Origin: Verrucomicrobiia bacterium
Lineage (GTDB): Bacteria > Verrucomicrobiota > Verrucomicrobiia > Limisphaerales > JAEYXS01
Assembly: GCA_036405135.1 (NCBI GenBank)
Contig: DASWYF010000022.1
Location: forward strand, 1-64,000
Reading direction: 5' to 3'
Length of the DNA: 64,000 bases
The notes under the pieces were generated by a model. That model worked only from the letters and a program-made list of their open reading frames with translations, searched no databases and was not told where the DNA came from. This document shows positions 26,795 through 35,990 of the stretch, in pieces. Position 1 is the stretch's first letter. Each line of letters starts with the position of its first letter. Made by a program: the position numbers and the translations under genes.

Positions 26795-26831
26795 TGGAGC
26801 TTATTTTGAGCTTTGAGTTTTGAATTTTGAG
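26795..26831. repeat. Right arm of 37-bp inverted repeat around the four-helix-bundle gene
   Basis: Starts TGGAGCTTATTTTGAGC and continues as GTTTTGAATTTTGAG-type units. It ends 7 bases before the DUF1501 start codon at 26839. See the left arm at 26303-26339. Confidence 0.85.
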
Positions 26832-26838
26832 ATTAGCC

Positions 26839-28266
26839 ATGAACAACCATAGCGACATCAGTCACGTGATTCCCCGGCGGGAGTTTTTTCGGCGGACCAG
26901 CCTTGGGTTTGGGGCCATGGCGCTTTCGTCGTTGCTGCGGGGGGAGGCGTTGGGGGCGGTGAATCCGCTGGGGTTGCATCAGCCGCATTTTGCGCCGAGG
27001 GTGAAGCATGTGATTTATCTGCACATGATCGGGGCGCCGTCCCAGTTGGACCTGTTCGATTATAAGCCGACGTTGCAGAAGCTGGATGGGGAGGCTTGTC
27101 CGGAGTCGCTGACGAAGGGGAAGCGCTTTGCGTTCATCGGGGACAATCTTAAATTGTCGGGGACGAAGTTCAAATTTTCGCAGCATGGAAAGAGCGGGCA
27201 GAGCATTTCGGAGTTGCTGCCCTTTCTGGGCAAGGTGGCGGATGATATCGCGGTGGTAAGATCGTTGCATACGGATGAGATCAATCACGCGCCGGCGCAG
27301 ATGTTTTTGCACACGGGGTTTGGGCGCGGTGGGCGGCCGAGTTTTGGTTCGTGGGTGTCTTATGGATTGGGCTCGGAGAACCGGGATCTGCCCTCATACG
27401 TGGTGATGTTGTCAGGCCCGCCGGGTGGGGCGGGGACGAGCTTGTGGTCGAGCGGGTTTTTACCGAGCGTGTATCAAGGCATCCAGTTCCGTTCGAGCGG
27501 GGATGCGGTGTTATTTCTTTCGAATCCGAAGGGGCACAACCAGGAGCAGCGGCGGCAGGTGCTGGATGCGGTGAACCAGTTGAACCAGGCGCAACTGGCG
27601 GATGTGGGCGATCCGGAGATCGCGACGCGCATCAGCCAGTATGAGATGGCGTATCGCATGCAGACCTCGGTGCCGGAGTTGATGGACATCTCGAAGGAAT
27701 CGCCGGATACATTGAAGCTCTACGGAGCGAAGCCGGGCGCGGCGTCCTTTGCGAATAACTGTCTGCTGGCGCGGCGATTGGTGGAGCGGGGCGTGCGGTT
27801 GATCGAGTTGTATGATTCGGATTGGGATCATCATTCCAACTTGGAGAATCGTTTGCGGGCGAAATGTAAGGATGTGGATCAGGGGATGGCTGCACTCATC
27901 ACTGACTTGAAGCAACGCGGATTACTGGATGATACGCTGGTGATCTGGGGCGCGGAGTTCGGTCGTACGCCGGTGGGCCAAGGCATCAATGGTGATGGGG
28001 CGAAGACGTCACCGGGGCGAGATCATCATAAGGACGCTTACACGATGTGGCTGGCGGGCGGGGGCATCAAGGGCGGGGTCAGCTATGGGGAGACGGATGA
28101 ATATGGGTTCAACGTGGCGAAGAATCCGGTGCATGTGCATGACCTGAACGCGACGGTGCTGCATCTGCTGGGGATGGATCATGAGCGGCTGACGTTCAAG
28201 TATCAGGGGAGGGAGTTTCGGTTGACGGATGTGCATGGGCACGTGGTGAAGGGACTGCTGGCATGA
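26839..28266 (+). CDS. Tat-exported DUF1501 protein, copy 2
   Basis: A 475-residue paralogue of the protein at 13862. The Tat signal is [20 protein letters not shown] (about residues 12-31). Shared motifs are [39 protein letters not shown] and [17 protein letters not shown], including probable metal ligands. It forms a functional pair with the DUF1549 protein at 23157; the four-helix-bundle cassette separates them. ATG at 26839 is used because the upstream TTG at 26827 lies in the right inverted-repeat arm. Exported enzyme of the alkaline phosphatase-like fold; substrate unknown. Confidence 0.92.
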   Translation: MNNHSDISHVIPRREFFRRTSLGFGAMALSSLLRGEALGAVNPLGLHQPHFAPRVKHVIYLHMIGAPSQLDLFDYKPTLQKLDGEACPESLTKGKRFAFIGDNLKLSGTKFKFSQHGKSGQSISELLPFLGKVADDIAVVRSLHTDEINHAPAQMFLHTGFGRGGRPSFGSWVSYGLGSENRDLPSYVVMLSGPPGGAGTSLWSSGFLPSVYQGIQFRSSGDAVLFLSNPKGHNQEQRRQVLDAVNQLNQAQLADVGDPEIATRISQYEMAYRMQTSVPELMDISKESPDTLKLYGAKPGAASFANNCLLARRLVERGVRLIELYDSDWDHHSNLENRLRAKCKDVDQGMAALITDLKQRGLLDDTLVIWGAEFGRTPVGQGINGDGAKTSPGRDHHKDAYTMWLAGGGIKGGVSYGETDEYGFNVAKNPVHVHDLNATVLHLLGMDHERLTFKYQGREFRLTDVHGHVVKGLLA

Positions 28267-28272
28267 AAGCCT

Positions 28273-29664
28273 TTAGGCGTCGGTGAAGGGGCCGGCGTTT
28301 TGAGCGGATAATTTTTCGCGGACTTTTACGCCACTCAGAGTGGCGACGGAGGATTTGCCTTTCAGTGACATCGCGGCGGCGCAACCGGCGGCTTCGCCGA
28401 GGGCCATGGCGGTGACGGTCACCCGTGAAGAGGCGTGGGCACCGCGCGTCGCAGAGTGGCAGCGACCGGCAACGAGAAGGTTTTCGACCTTTTTCGGGAC
28501 GAGTGAGCGGTAGGGGATATCGTAAGGCTCGGGTTGGACTTTCTTGGGATCGAAATCATTGGCGCTGCCGATGACGGTTTTGTTCGGATGGAGGTCGAGA
28601 TACCAGCATCCGGTGGCGATGGCGTCATCGAAACGGCGGGATTTCATCAAATCATCCTCGCTCAAGACATGCTGGCCGATGATGCGGCGGGATTCACGGA
28701 CACCGATCCACGGGTAGGCCTCTTGAAAGTAGGAGTCGGCAAAGGCGTGCACATCTTGCTTCCAGGCGCGGAACATGGCGTGGGCATCGGCGCGGCCTTG
28801 CATCTCGGCGCGGGAGAGATCGGCAGCATTGGTGGGATCAGCGGGAACACGGACACCGTGCACGTAGATCTCATTTTTGCCGAAGAGGAACATTACGCCG
28901 GGGCCGTAGTAGTAAGGGAGTTCACCACGTTTTTGCGCAGCCGCCAAGGCCGTGCGGCATTGGGAGCTGAGGCCGGGAACGTTCTGCACGTTGCCGATGC
29001 GGAAGTGGAGCGTGAGTGGTTGCACTTCGGCGTTTTGTTCAAAAGGCGCACCAGCCCATGCGGCGACATCGGCATCGCCCGTGCAATCAATGACCGTCTT
29101 GGGCTTCACCGTCACGAGGCCGTCCTTATTGGCGAGCATCACAGTGTCGATGCGGCCGCCACTGGTGCGGACATCACAGACGAAAGAGTTGTAGAGAACG
29201 CTGAGATTGGCGGATTGTTGCTGAAAGAGGCGGTCGAGGAGCAGCTTGAACTCGAACGTGTTCGGGATGGTGGGGTTGTGGCGTGAAACGGTTTTGGCAT
29301 CAGGTGCACAGACACCAGTTTTGGAGAGCAGTTCCAAGGCGATTCCGCGAACGACGACACGGTTTGTGGAGATGTGGGCAATACCATCGAAATAGGGCAG
29401 ACCCACACTCGTGATGATGCCGCCTGCGAAGGGAGCTTTTTCCACGAGCAGAACTTTTGCACCGGCACGGGCTGCGGCCAAGGCGGCTGCGGTCCCGGCA
29501 CAACCACCACCGCAGACGAGGACATCGGTTTTGATGGTGCGTGAGGCTTTCGCTTTGCCGGAAGACATAGTCGCGGCGGAAAGGGATTGGGTGGAGGTGA
29601 TCGCAGCAGTGGTAGCTGCCGTTTGCAGAAAACGGCGGCGAGTCTGGGATTGGGCGGCTTTCAT
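28273..29664 (-). CDS. Exported FAD-dependent oxidoreductase
   Basis: A 463-residue flavoprotein with a twin-arginine-like signal (TRRRFLQTAATTAAITS). The FAD-binding dinucleotide motif VLVCGGGCAGTAAALAAARAG (about residues 50-70) is followed by the ribose-binding VEKAPFAGG. A second FAD segment near the C-terminus is ENLLVAGRCHSATRGAHASS. It resembles the FAD-dependent oxidoreductases common in Planctomycetes and Verrucomicrobia, thought to act on sugars or polyols; the substrate cannot be told from sequence. It is convergent with the DUF1501 gene, whose stop lies 6 bases away. Confidence 0.9.
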   Translation of the reverse strand: MKAAQSQTRRRFLQTAATTAAITSTQSLSAATMSSGKAKASRTIKTDVLVCGGGCAGTAAALAAARAGAKVLLVEKAPFAGGIITSVGLPYFDGIAHISTNRVVVRGIALELLSKTGVCAPDAKTVSRHNPTIPNTFEFKLLLDRLFQQQSANLSVLYNSFVCDVRTSGGRIDTVMLANKDGLVTVKPKTVIDCTGDADVAAWAGAPFEQNAEVQPLTLHFRIGNVQNVPGLSSQCRTALAAAQKRGELPYYYGPGVMFLFGKNEIYVHGVRVPADPTNAADLSRAEMQGRADAHAMFRAWKQDVHAFADSYFQEAYPWIGVRESRRIIGQHVLSEDDLMKSRRFDDAIATGCWYLDLHPNKTVIGSANDFDPKKVQPEPYDIPYRSLVPKKVENLLVAGRCHSATRGAHASSRVTVTAMALGEAAGCAAAMSLKGKSSVATLSGVKVREKLSAQNAGPFTDA

Positions 29665-29779
29665 GGTGATGGAGAAAGGAAAGCGGTTTGAGGGGGAAAG
29701 AGCAAGCGGGTGTTAAACGCGAAACAGGCTAAGTGGCAAGGCTAGGAAGAAGGACGACGACGATTGAAAAGGTCAATGC

Positions 29780-29811
29780 AGCCTCGTTATCCCGCATGTG
29801 GGACGGCTACG
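29780..29811. repeat. Dispersed repeat family C, copy 2, across the alkB stop codon
   Basis: Opens AGCCTCGTTATCCCGC and ends GGGACGGCTACG, with an internal hairpin. The alkB stop codon TAG (minus strand, 29809-29807) lies in the GCTACG end of the repeat. Confidence 0.8.
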
Positions 29812-30451
29812 AGAGGATGATCGTGCGGAAGGTGAGGTTGATGCGCGGGGTAGTGAGTTTCTTCGTGGGCGGCAGGCGATGGAGCCAGTAGGTTTGGCAA
29901 GTGCCTTTCATGAGGAGCAGGCTGCCATGTTCGAGCATCACAGAAACAGTTTCGCCGGTGCGTTTGTGTTTGAAGCTGAACTTTCTTTCGGCACCGAAGC
30001 TCATTGAAGCGATTGCGGTATCCTTGCCGATCATCTTTTCGTCATCGCTGTGCCAGCCCATGCCTTCTTCTCCAGTGTGGTAGAGATTGAGGAGGCAGGA
30101 GTTGTAGGTGTCACCGGAAAGTTTTTCCACGAGGGATTTGAGTTCACGCAATTCATTAGTCCAATGGAGCGCGTGCTTGGTGGTGCCGGAGTAGGTGTAG
30201 GAATAATCACGATCACCATACCAAGCGACTTTGCGTGCAGTGACGATGCGCTTGCCGAAGAGGATGGTTTCGTCGTTCTTCCAAGAGATGGTTTGGAGCA
30301 AGGTATCGTGGTAGCGCCAGGCTTCGGCGGCAGGCAAGATTGGACCGTAGTAATTCACAATGCCATCAGCGGGGAGAAGATTGGCTGAGGAATCGTGGTC
30401 GAGAAAATTGAGGCTGCCTGTGCTCACGGGGTTTTGGCGGTTGTCGTCCAT
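29807..30451 (-). CDS. alkB: 2-oxoglutarate/Fe(II)-dependent AlkB-family DNA repair dioxygenase
   Basis: A 214-residue AlkB homologue closer to the ALKBH2/3-like bacterial group than to E. coli AlkB. LNLYHTGEEGMGWHSDDE carries the HxD iron ligands (H134, D136); H191 is the likely third ligand. TPRINLTFR supplies the two arginines that hold 2-oxoglutarate (R203, R209). It should remove alkyl groups such as 1-methyladenine and 3-methylcytosine from DNA or RNA. DUF4870 lies 15 bases upstream on the same strand. The stop codon lies in a copy of repeat family C. Confidence 0.94.
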   Translation of the reverse strand: MDDNRQNPVSTGSLNFLDHDSSANLLPADGIVNYYGPILPAAEAWRYHDTLLQTISWKNDETILFGKRIVTARKVAWYGDRDYSYTYSGTTKHALHWTNELRELKSLVEKLSGDTYNSCLLNLYHTGEEGMGWHSDDEKMIGKDTAIASMSFGAERKFSFKHKRTGETVSVMLEHGSLLLMKGTCQTYWLHRLPPTKKLTTPRINLTFRTIILS

Positions 30452-30466
30452 TTATGGATGACGGAC

Positions 30467-30823
30467 CTAAATGAGCCGGATGGTGAGCGGGTAACGGTAG
30501 AGTATGTTATCGGATGCCTTGATCGTGCCGATGATGCTCAGGATGAAGCCGAAGATACCGATCCCGATCAGTAATATGAAACCGATGAAGATGAACGCCA
30601 AGGGGATGCAAGCCAGCGAATAGATGAAAATGGAAAGGTGGAAGTTCAGGGCTTCCTTGGCATGCTCGGCAACGGATGTAGGTTCCGGCTTTTTCCAGAG
30701 ATAGATGATGAGCGGCAAGAGAAGCCCGGCTCCTAACAAGAGCGATATGTGAGAAAGAATGACCCACAGACGGTCATTACCGGTAACTGCTGGCGGTGAA
30801 AGTGGCGGCGGTGTATCGCTCAT
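30467..30823 (-). CDS. DUF4870 membrane protein
   Basis: A 118-residue protein. A short proline-rich N-terminus (MSDTPPPLSPPAVTGNDR) is followed by hydrophobic helices at about residues 20-42, 62-85 and 86-106. WVILSHISLLLGAGLLLPLI and HAKEALNFHLSIFIYS match the DUF4870 family, small membrane proteins of unknown function. It lies just upstream of alkB and probably shares its transcript; there is no known link between the two. Confidence 0.85.
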   Translation of the reverse strand: MSDTPPPLSPPAVTGNDRLWVILSHISLLLGAGLLLPLIIYLWKKPEPTSVAEHAKEALNFHLSIFIYSLACIPLAFIFIGFILLIGIGIFGFILSIIGTIKASDNILYRYPLTIRLI

Positions 30824-30980
30824 GGTGGTAATCCTTGAAAGGAAGATGGCACGTCCATCTGCCTAGGGCAAGACGGCACTTCCCATCCTTTGCCGTTGAT
30901 TCTGTGCGGGGGTTGGTTCAACAATGTCGCGCGTTCAGCCTGGGGTTCGTATAAGGGCTTCGGGGTGGCGCATATTTACC

Positions 30981-33272
30981 ATGGCAGGCGAGTCTTACAT
31001 TCCTAAGCCGCTCGATACGAGCAAGGTCCAGCTCACGGACGAGATCATCCGTCTCACCGAACTTTTTGCAGCCAATGCGCACGATGTCTGGGCGCAGCAA
31101 CGTGTGCTGGAGGGCTGGGTTTTTGGTCCTAACCGGGACGATGAAAAGAAAGAGCATCCTTCGCTCATTCCCTACGAGCAGCTTCCGGAGAGCGAGAAGG
31201 AGTATGATCGCAAGACGGCGCTTGAGACCGTCAAGACATTGATCTCGCTGGGTTACAAGAAGGACAAGGCAGGTCGTGAAACTTTGGTGGCGAGTGATGA
31301 TCTGAAGCAGCGGGCGAACGAGGTCATCGATAAGATGAAGAATCCGAAGCTGACGATCGCTGAATTACGTCGCTTTTGGGAAGAGCGTTTGCAGCTCGTC
31401 TGGTTTCAGAATGTGCAGGTTTACCGGCGCGCGGTGGATAACGCCCTGAAACTGGGTGAAGCATTTTTGGCCTTCGACATCACGGAGGAAGGTTTGCAGG
31501 CGTTTCCGGGTGACTTGCGTTTGATACAGTTGCAGGCACTGGCGTTGGCACGCACGGGTGCGACACGTCGGGCGAATGCGATTCTCGAGCAGCTCCGTCT
31601 CTCTGGTCACAAGGATGAGGAGACATTGGGCATCCTCGCCCGCACACACAAAGATTTCTGGCAGCTCGCGGCTGATCCCGAGGAAAAGCGCAAGCATCTC
31701 AAGACCAGTTACGAGCTTTATCTGGAAGGTTATCGCCGGAACACGGGCTACTACACCGGCATCAATGCGGCCTCGATGGGTCTGATCTATGGCGAGCGTG
31801 AAGCGGCTCAGGAGATCGCCCGCGCAGTAGTCGAGATGTGCTTGAGCAAGCTCGCTGCGTTGGGGCCGGATTCGGATGAAGCGTACTGGCTTGAGGCGAC
31901 TTTGGCGGAGGCGTATCTGATCTTGGGCGATATGACCCAGGCGGAGCAGTACTACAAGCGTGGCAGCACGGGCGGTGTTAGTTCCGTGGTGCTCAGTCGC
32001 ACACGTTCGCAGGCGCGTCTGCTCTCGGAATACATCGCAGGTGATACGCACCTGATGGATCATTGTTTTTCATTGCCGCGTATCGCAGTGTTCTCCGGGC
32101 ACATGTTTGACCGGCCAGGTCGGAAGAATCCGCGTTTCCCACATACTATCGAACCGCAAGTCCGGTTTGACATCGTGAAACGTCTGGAGCAGGTGAAGGC
32201 GCAGGTGGGATACTCGTCTTTGGCCTGTGGCGGTGACATCATCTTTGCCGAGGCTCTGCTACATCGCGGTGGTGAGGTGAACATCGTGCTGCCGTTCAAG
32301 AAGGAGGACTTCAAGAAGGCGAGCGTGGACATCATGGAGGGCACGGACTGGGGCAAACGCTTCGACCGGATCATAGAGAACGCGGCGACAGTGACTGTGC
32401 TCAGCGAACTGGGTGATGCGAATGACGGTGCGGCATATGATTTTTGCAACCAGGCCCTGAGCGGACTGGCGATCTTGAAGAGCCGGTTCCTCGGCATGGA
32501 CGTGGTGCCGATCGTGGTGTGGGACGGCAAGATGGGTGATGGCCGTGGTGGCACGCAGACGTTTGTAGATTATTGGCAGAACAAGCAGAAGGCGAACGTG
32601 GAAATCGTGGCCTTGGCGGATTATCTGCCCAAAGAACCTCTGACCCCGAGCGGGGGAACAGGTGATGAAAGCAGAGTGACGAAGTATCCAGCTCTGCCTG
32701 TGCCGGCATCGGCTGCCAGCAAGAACGTGATGGCGACGGGACAGGAGATCAAGGCGATGATCTTCACGGATATCGTAGGTTACACGAAGCTCACGGAAGT
32801 TCAGATTCCCGGATTCGTGCACAACTTCCTCGGCAAGGTCGCAGAATTGATGGAGCGCATGGAGCGTCCGCCCATCCATCAGAACACTTGGGGTGATGCG
32901 GTGTGCGCGGTGTTTGATCGGGTGGAAGACGCGGGAAGTTTTGCATTGAACATGCGCGATCTGGTGCGCGGCACAGACTGGAGCCATTACGATCTGCCGG
33001 AATTGAACATCCGCATCGCGCTGAACGCCGGACCGGTGTTCACATGTTATGATCCGGTGTTGCGCAAGCTGACGTATAACGGCTCACATGTGAATCGCAC
33101 GGCACGCATTGAACCGATCGCTGAGGAAGGTCAGATCTACGCTTCGGAGGCATTCGCTGCGTTGTCTGCGTCCGAAGGGGTTTCTGCGTTCACTTGCGAT
33201 TACGTCGGCACGAAGCAGCTCGCCAAGAAGTATGGGGCGATCCCGGTGTTTCTGGTGCGGCGGACGGCGTAG
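30981..33272 (+). CDS. RyR-domain / TRAFs-binding / class III cyclase protein
   Basis: A 763-residue soluble protein with several domains. Residues 31-94 match the RyR (ryanodine receptor) domain: HDVWAQQRVLEGWVFGPNRD, SLIPYEQLPESEKEYDRKTA and LETVKTLISLGY. Residues about 100-350 resemble the DUF4071/TRAFs-binding helical repeat. Residues about 355-560 look like a Rossmann-type domain (LPRIAVFSGHMFDRPGR, ACGGDIIFAEALL), perhaps SLOG-like. A class III cyclase follows (about 585-760), with metal Asp residues in MIFTDIVGYTKL and NTWGDAVCAVF. It probably makes a cyclic nucleotide in response to a signal read by the other domains. ATG at 30981 is preferred; an upstream ATG-like start at 30924 adds 19 unlikely residues. 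Confidence 0.85.
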   Translation: MAGESYIPKPLDTSKVQLTDEIIRLTELFAANAHDVWAQQRVLEGWVFGPNRDDEKKEHPSLIPYEQLPESEKEYDRKTALETVKTLISLGYKKDKAGRETLVASDDLKQRANEVIDKMKNPKLTIAELRRFWEERLQLVWFQNVQVYRRAVDNALKLGEAFLAFDITEEGLQAFPGDLRLIQLQALALARTGATRRANAILEQLRLSGHKDEETLGILARTHKDFWQLAADPEEKRKHLKTSYELYLEGYRRNTGYYTGINAASMGLIYGEREAAQEIARAVVEMCLSKLAALGPDSDEAYWLEATLAEAYLILGDMTQAEQYYKRGSTGGVSSVVLSRTRSQARLLSEYIAGDTHLMDHCFSLPRIAVFSGHMFDRPGRKNPRFPHTIEPQVRFDIVKRLEQVKAQVGYSSLACGGDIIFAEALLHRGGEVNIVLPFKKEDFKKASVDIMEGTDWGKRFDRIIENAATVTVLSELGDANDGAAYDFCNQALSGLAILKSRFLGMDVVPIVVWDGKMGDGRGGTQTFVDYWQNKQKANVEIVALADYLPKEPLTPSGGTGDESRVTKYPALPVPASAASKNVMATGQEIKAMIFTDIVGYTKLTEVQIPGFVHNFLGKVAELMERMERPPIHQNTWGDAVCAVFDRVEDAGSFALNMRDLVRGTDWSHYDLPELNIRIALNAGPVFTCYDPVLRKLTYNGSHVNRTARIEPIAEEGQIYASEAFAALSASEGVSAFTCDYVGTKQLAKKYGAIPVFLVRRTA

Positions 33273-33380
33273 CGTCTGACATGTGGATTTCGCACCGCAG
33301 CTGAAGGGTTTTGCCTCAGCTTCCGAACTGTGAAATAAATATGTCTGGCTAATATATGTCTTGGTTCAAAAACATTTTTT

Positions 33381-33401
33381 GGAGGAGACGAGACACCGGT
33401 G
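33381..33401 (+). promoter_or_regulatory. Ribosome-binding site that fixes a GTG start
   Basis: GGAGGAG (33381-33387) lies 11 bases before GTG at 33399. It decides the start of the SMI1/KNR4 gene. The competing ATG at 33356 is in another frame that closes after about 32 codons. Confidence 0.7.
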
Positions 33402-34382
33402 CCGCCATCGCCAGTAAATCCTCCGGCCAGTCCTGCCGAGATATCAGCCTTTGAGAAGAAAACAGAAGTCAAACTACCGCCAGCTATGGCGGCACTGTAC
33501 TGCCTGAGTGATGGCGTGCAGCCAGAACACGCCCGGACCTTCAATATCTTACGGCTGATGCCCTTGCAGGAAGCGGCTGAAACGCATGAGAATTTTCAGC
33601 AGACCGGGCTGGGTGAAATGGTGCGCCGCCATGGGATGATCTGTTTCTGGACGGATGATAGCTCCAATTATGCTGGCGTTTTCTGTTCAGGAATCTTTGA
33701 AGGACGGGTGTTTTTCCTGGATCATGATGGGTATTATTCGGGAGATCTATCCCCGCTGTTCCGGTCAGTGGAATCATTCCAAGCATGTCTCACTGAGGCG
33801 GTGGCGAGAAATCAGTTCGTCTATGCTTGCGAAGAGGGTGAAATCGAGATGGAGGAACTGAAAGAGAAGGTCAAGCCGTTCACGCATTATCGCTACTATG
33901 AGTCAATCGATACGGTGAACTGGCATGCCTTCCCGGTGGATTACCCGAGTGAAGCGGAGAAATATACCGAGACCGACCGGGCGGTTTACGAGCAATGCCG
34001 TAACATGCTCGCGAGTTCCAAAGGGGAAGAGGAAAGGCGATTCCTCATCTATGCGCTCGCACGGTTGGTGCCACCCTCGGAAAGAGCCGTGCTGTTACCT
34101 TACTTGAAGGAAGATGACCTGTGGATGCCAGCCCGACTGGCGAGCATGCTGGTTTCAGTGCGGGAGGCCGAGGCAATCCAGCACATCGTCACGCTGGCGT
34201 TGACGGGGAATCATAATTGCCGAGGACCTGCTAAAAGCGCCTTGGCGAAGTTGATCTTGCTGATGCCGCAGGTGCAGGGAAAAATTAAAGTGGAGTATTC
34301 CCGGCTAGGCGGTGACTACAGCGAAATCCAAAGAGATATCAAAGCTTTGGAAAGGTCTCCGACGCTGTTTTATCAGTGGTGA
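33399..34382 (+). CDS. SMI1/KNR4-family protein
   Basis: A 327-residue soluble protein. The N-terminal half (about residues 10-140) is an SMI1/KNR4 domain: ISAFEKKTEVKLPPAMAALY, LSDGVQ, FWTDDSSNYAGVF and GRVFFLDHDG. SMI1/KNR4 proteins are often immunity proteins of contact-dependent or polymorphic toxins, but many are stand-alone. The rest is acidic and helical (EEGEIEMEELKEKVK) with HEAT-like segments. No toxin gene is visible beside it. The GTG start is supported by a strong ribosome site, and the gene follows the RyR-cyclase gene by about 125 bases. Confidence 0.82.
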   Translation: MPPSPVNPPASPAEISAFEKKTEVKLPPAMAALYCLSDGVQPEHARTFNILRLMPLQEAAETHENFQQTGLGEMVRRHGMICFWTDDSSNYAGVFCSGIFEGRVFFLDHDGYYSGDLSPLFRSVESFQACLTEAVARNQFVYACEEGEIEMEELKEKVKPFTHYRYYESIDTVNWHAFPVDYPSEAEKYTETDRAVYEQCRNMLASSKGEEERRFLIYALARLVPPSERAVLLPYLKEDDLWMPARLASMLVSVREAEAIQHIVTLALTGNHNCRGPAKSALAKLILLMPQVQGKIKVEYSRLGGDYSEIQRDIKALERSPTLFYQW

Positions 34383-34449
34383 CAAGGATGAACTCATGCC
34401 TGGTCAAGCGTTCAGGCGTGAAGAGGTTAATCGTCAATCAGTTAGTCAG

Positions 34450-34472
34450 AGCCTCCTTACGTCGGCTGCTAC
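34450..34472. repeat. Family C-like fragment
   Basis: Begins AGCCTCCTTACGTCGG and ends CTGCTAC. It shares the AGCCTC-TTA start and GCTAC end with family C but lacks the central hairpin. It lies between the SMI1 gene and the Gfo/Idh gene. Confidence 0.5.
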
Positions 34473-34509
34473 TTTTTGAGGTCCGCCTCGTCACCTCGGC
34501 GGCTATAGC

Positions 34510-35814
34510 TTAGCTAAATTTCGTATAGCCGGGCATGGCCATCGGGGCGGCGGGGAGAGGTTGTTTCCAGTCGAGATTATCGGGGACGAGTTTTTCCTTC
34601 GAGTTCATCGCCATCTCCCAGGTGATTTCCTGGCCGGTGTAGGCGGCCATGCGGCCCATGATGCCGGCCATGGTGCTGATGGCCATGCGATGGCCGTTGT
34701 TGATCGGATTTCCCGCGCGGATGGAGGCGAAGAGTTCGTCGTGTTCCGTCTGGTAGCTGAGATTCCACGGGCCGGGATACTTCCAGACTTCGGAACCTTC
34801 CGTGTGGATCTCGGTGACGGGTTTCTGGCGGTTGTCAGCGCGTGAAAAGGCGCGGCCTTTGCTGCCAAGGATCTCATCGGCCACTTCGAAATAGGTGCGG
34901 TCCTGATGACGGGCGACGGCGTAAGCGCGGGCACCATTGGACCACCAATAGTTCGCCTCGAAATGATCGTAGATATTGCCGCCGGGATTGGGAACGTTGC
35001 GTCCGCCGACAGCGACGCATTTGATGGGCGGTTCATCTTTCATCATCCAGAGCAGGCGATCCACGCTATGGATGCAGTTCTCCACGATGCAATCGCCACA
35101 AGTCCACACGAAGTTATACCAGTTGCGCAACTGCCATTCCACATCGGTCATGCCTGCGGGGCGCGTGCTGGCATCGGGCATGGGCTTGATCGCGCCGACC
35201 ATGCAGGTGACATACATAGAGCGGATGTCGCCGATGGCGCCTTCATGCAGGCGTTTCACGAACTCGCGGCGGGAGTAATTGTAGCGCCAGTCGAAGCCGG
35301 AAACGATGGCGAGGTTCTTCTTCTTGGCGAGCGCAGCGGATTCGATCACGGAACGGACGCCGGGGGCATCCGTCGCGACAGGCTTTTCGGCGAAGACGTG
35401 TTTGCCCGCTTCAATCGCAGCTTTCAGATGCATCGGGCGGAAGCCGGGCGGGGTGGTGAGCAGGACCACGTCGCATGTCTCGATAACTTTCTGGTAAGCA
35501 TCCAAGCCGACGAACTGGCGCTCAGCAGGCACATTCACTTTCTCTGGCTGCAGTTTCTTCAGCGACTGGAGGCCGATTTGAAGTTTATCTGCGAACACAT
35601 CGCCCATGGCATGAAGTTCACAGTTGCTGTCCGCTGTCAGAGCCTGATTCGCTGCGCCATTGCCGCGCCCGCCGCAACCGATGAGGCCGATCTTGAGTTT
35701 GTCGCCAGTCGCACCGCGCATCACACTCGGAAAGGAGAGCGAGGAAGCCATGGCAGTAGTGACGGCAGCAGTCTTGATGAAGTCACGACGGGAGGATGTG
35801 TTGTCAGGCGTCAT
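34510..35814 (-). CDS. Tat-exported Gfo/Idh/MocA-family oxidoreductase
   Basis: A 434-residue NAD(P)-dependent dehydrogenase of the GFO/IDH/MocA family with a Tat signal (SSRRDFIKTAAVTTAMASSL). The Rossmann motif is LKIGLIGCGGRGNGAANQAL (about residues 40-60), and VFAEKPVATD carries the conserved EKP dipeptide. Secreted members are abundant in Planctomycetes and Verrucomicrobia and act on sugars or cyclitols, perhaps with pre-bound cofactor. The substrate is unknown. It stands alone, convergent with the SMI1 gene. Confidence 0.92.
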   Translation of the reverse strand: MTPDNTSSRRDFIKTAAVTTAMASSLSFPSVMRGATGDKLKIGLIGCGGRGNGAANQALTADSNCELHAMGDVFADKLQIGLQSLKKLQPEKVNVPAERQFVGLDAYQKVIETCDVVLLTTPPGFRPMHLKAAIEAGKHVFAEKPVATDAPGVRSVIESAALAKKKNLAIVSGFDWRYNYSRREFVKRLHEGAIGDIRSMYVTCMVGAIKPMPDASTRPAGMTDVEWQLRNWYNFVWTCGDCIVENCIHSVDRLLWMMKDEPPIKCVAVGGRNVPNPGGNIYDHFEANYWWSNGARAYAVARHQDRTYFEVADEILGSKGRAFSRADNRQKPVTEIHTEGSEVWKYPGPWNLSYQTEHDELFASIRAGNPINNGHRMAISTMAGIMGRMAAYTGQEITWEMAMNSKEKLVPDNLDWKQPLPAAPMAMPGYTKFS

Positions 35815-35990
35815 AATTTAGAGCGTAAGCAGCGATGCTGATGCGTCAAGCAACAGCGTGAGGTTCGACTATGCAGCTTGGATTTCAATTCAAAGTATTG
35901 TGATTCAATCGCATACGTTAGTTTGGGTGTGGCTAATAGTAAGCGGAGTGCAGGTTTTTGAGCAGTTGAAAACCTGTGTTATCCGTATGT

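Noticed and set aside
33356-33454. ATG start of a short frame before the SMI1 gene
   Set aside because: It is in another frame, closes after about 32 codons and lacks the ribosome site that serves the GTG at 33399. A frameshift joining the two was considered, but the GTG start explains the gene without one.
34450-34500. Terminator after the SMI1 gene
   Set aside because: There is a T-run, but no adequate stem precedes it; the sequence fits the family C-like repeat better.
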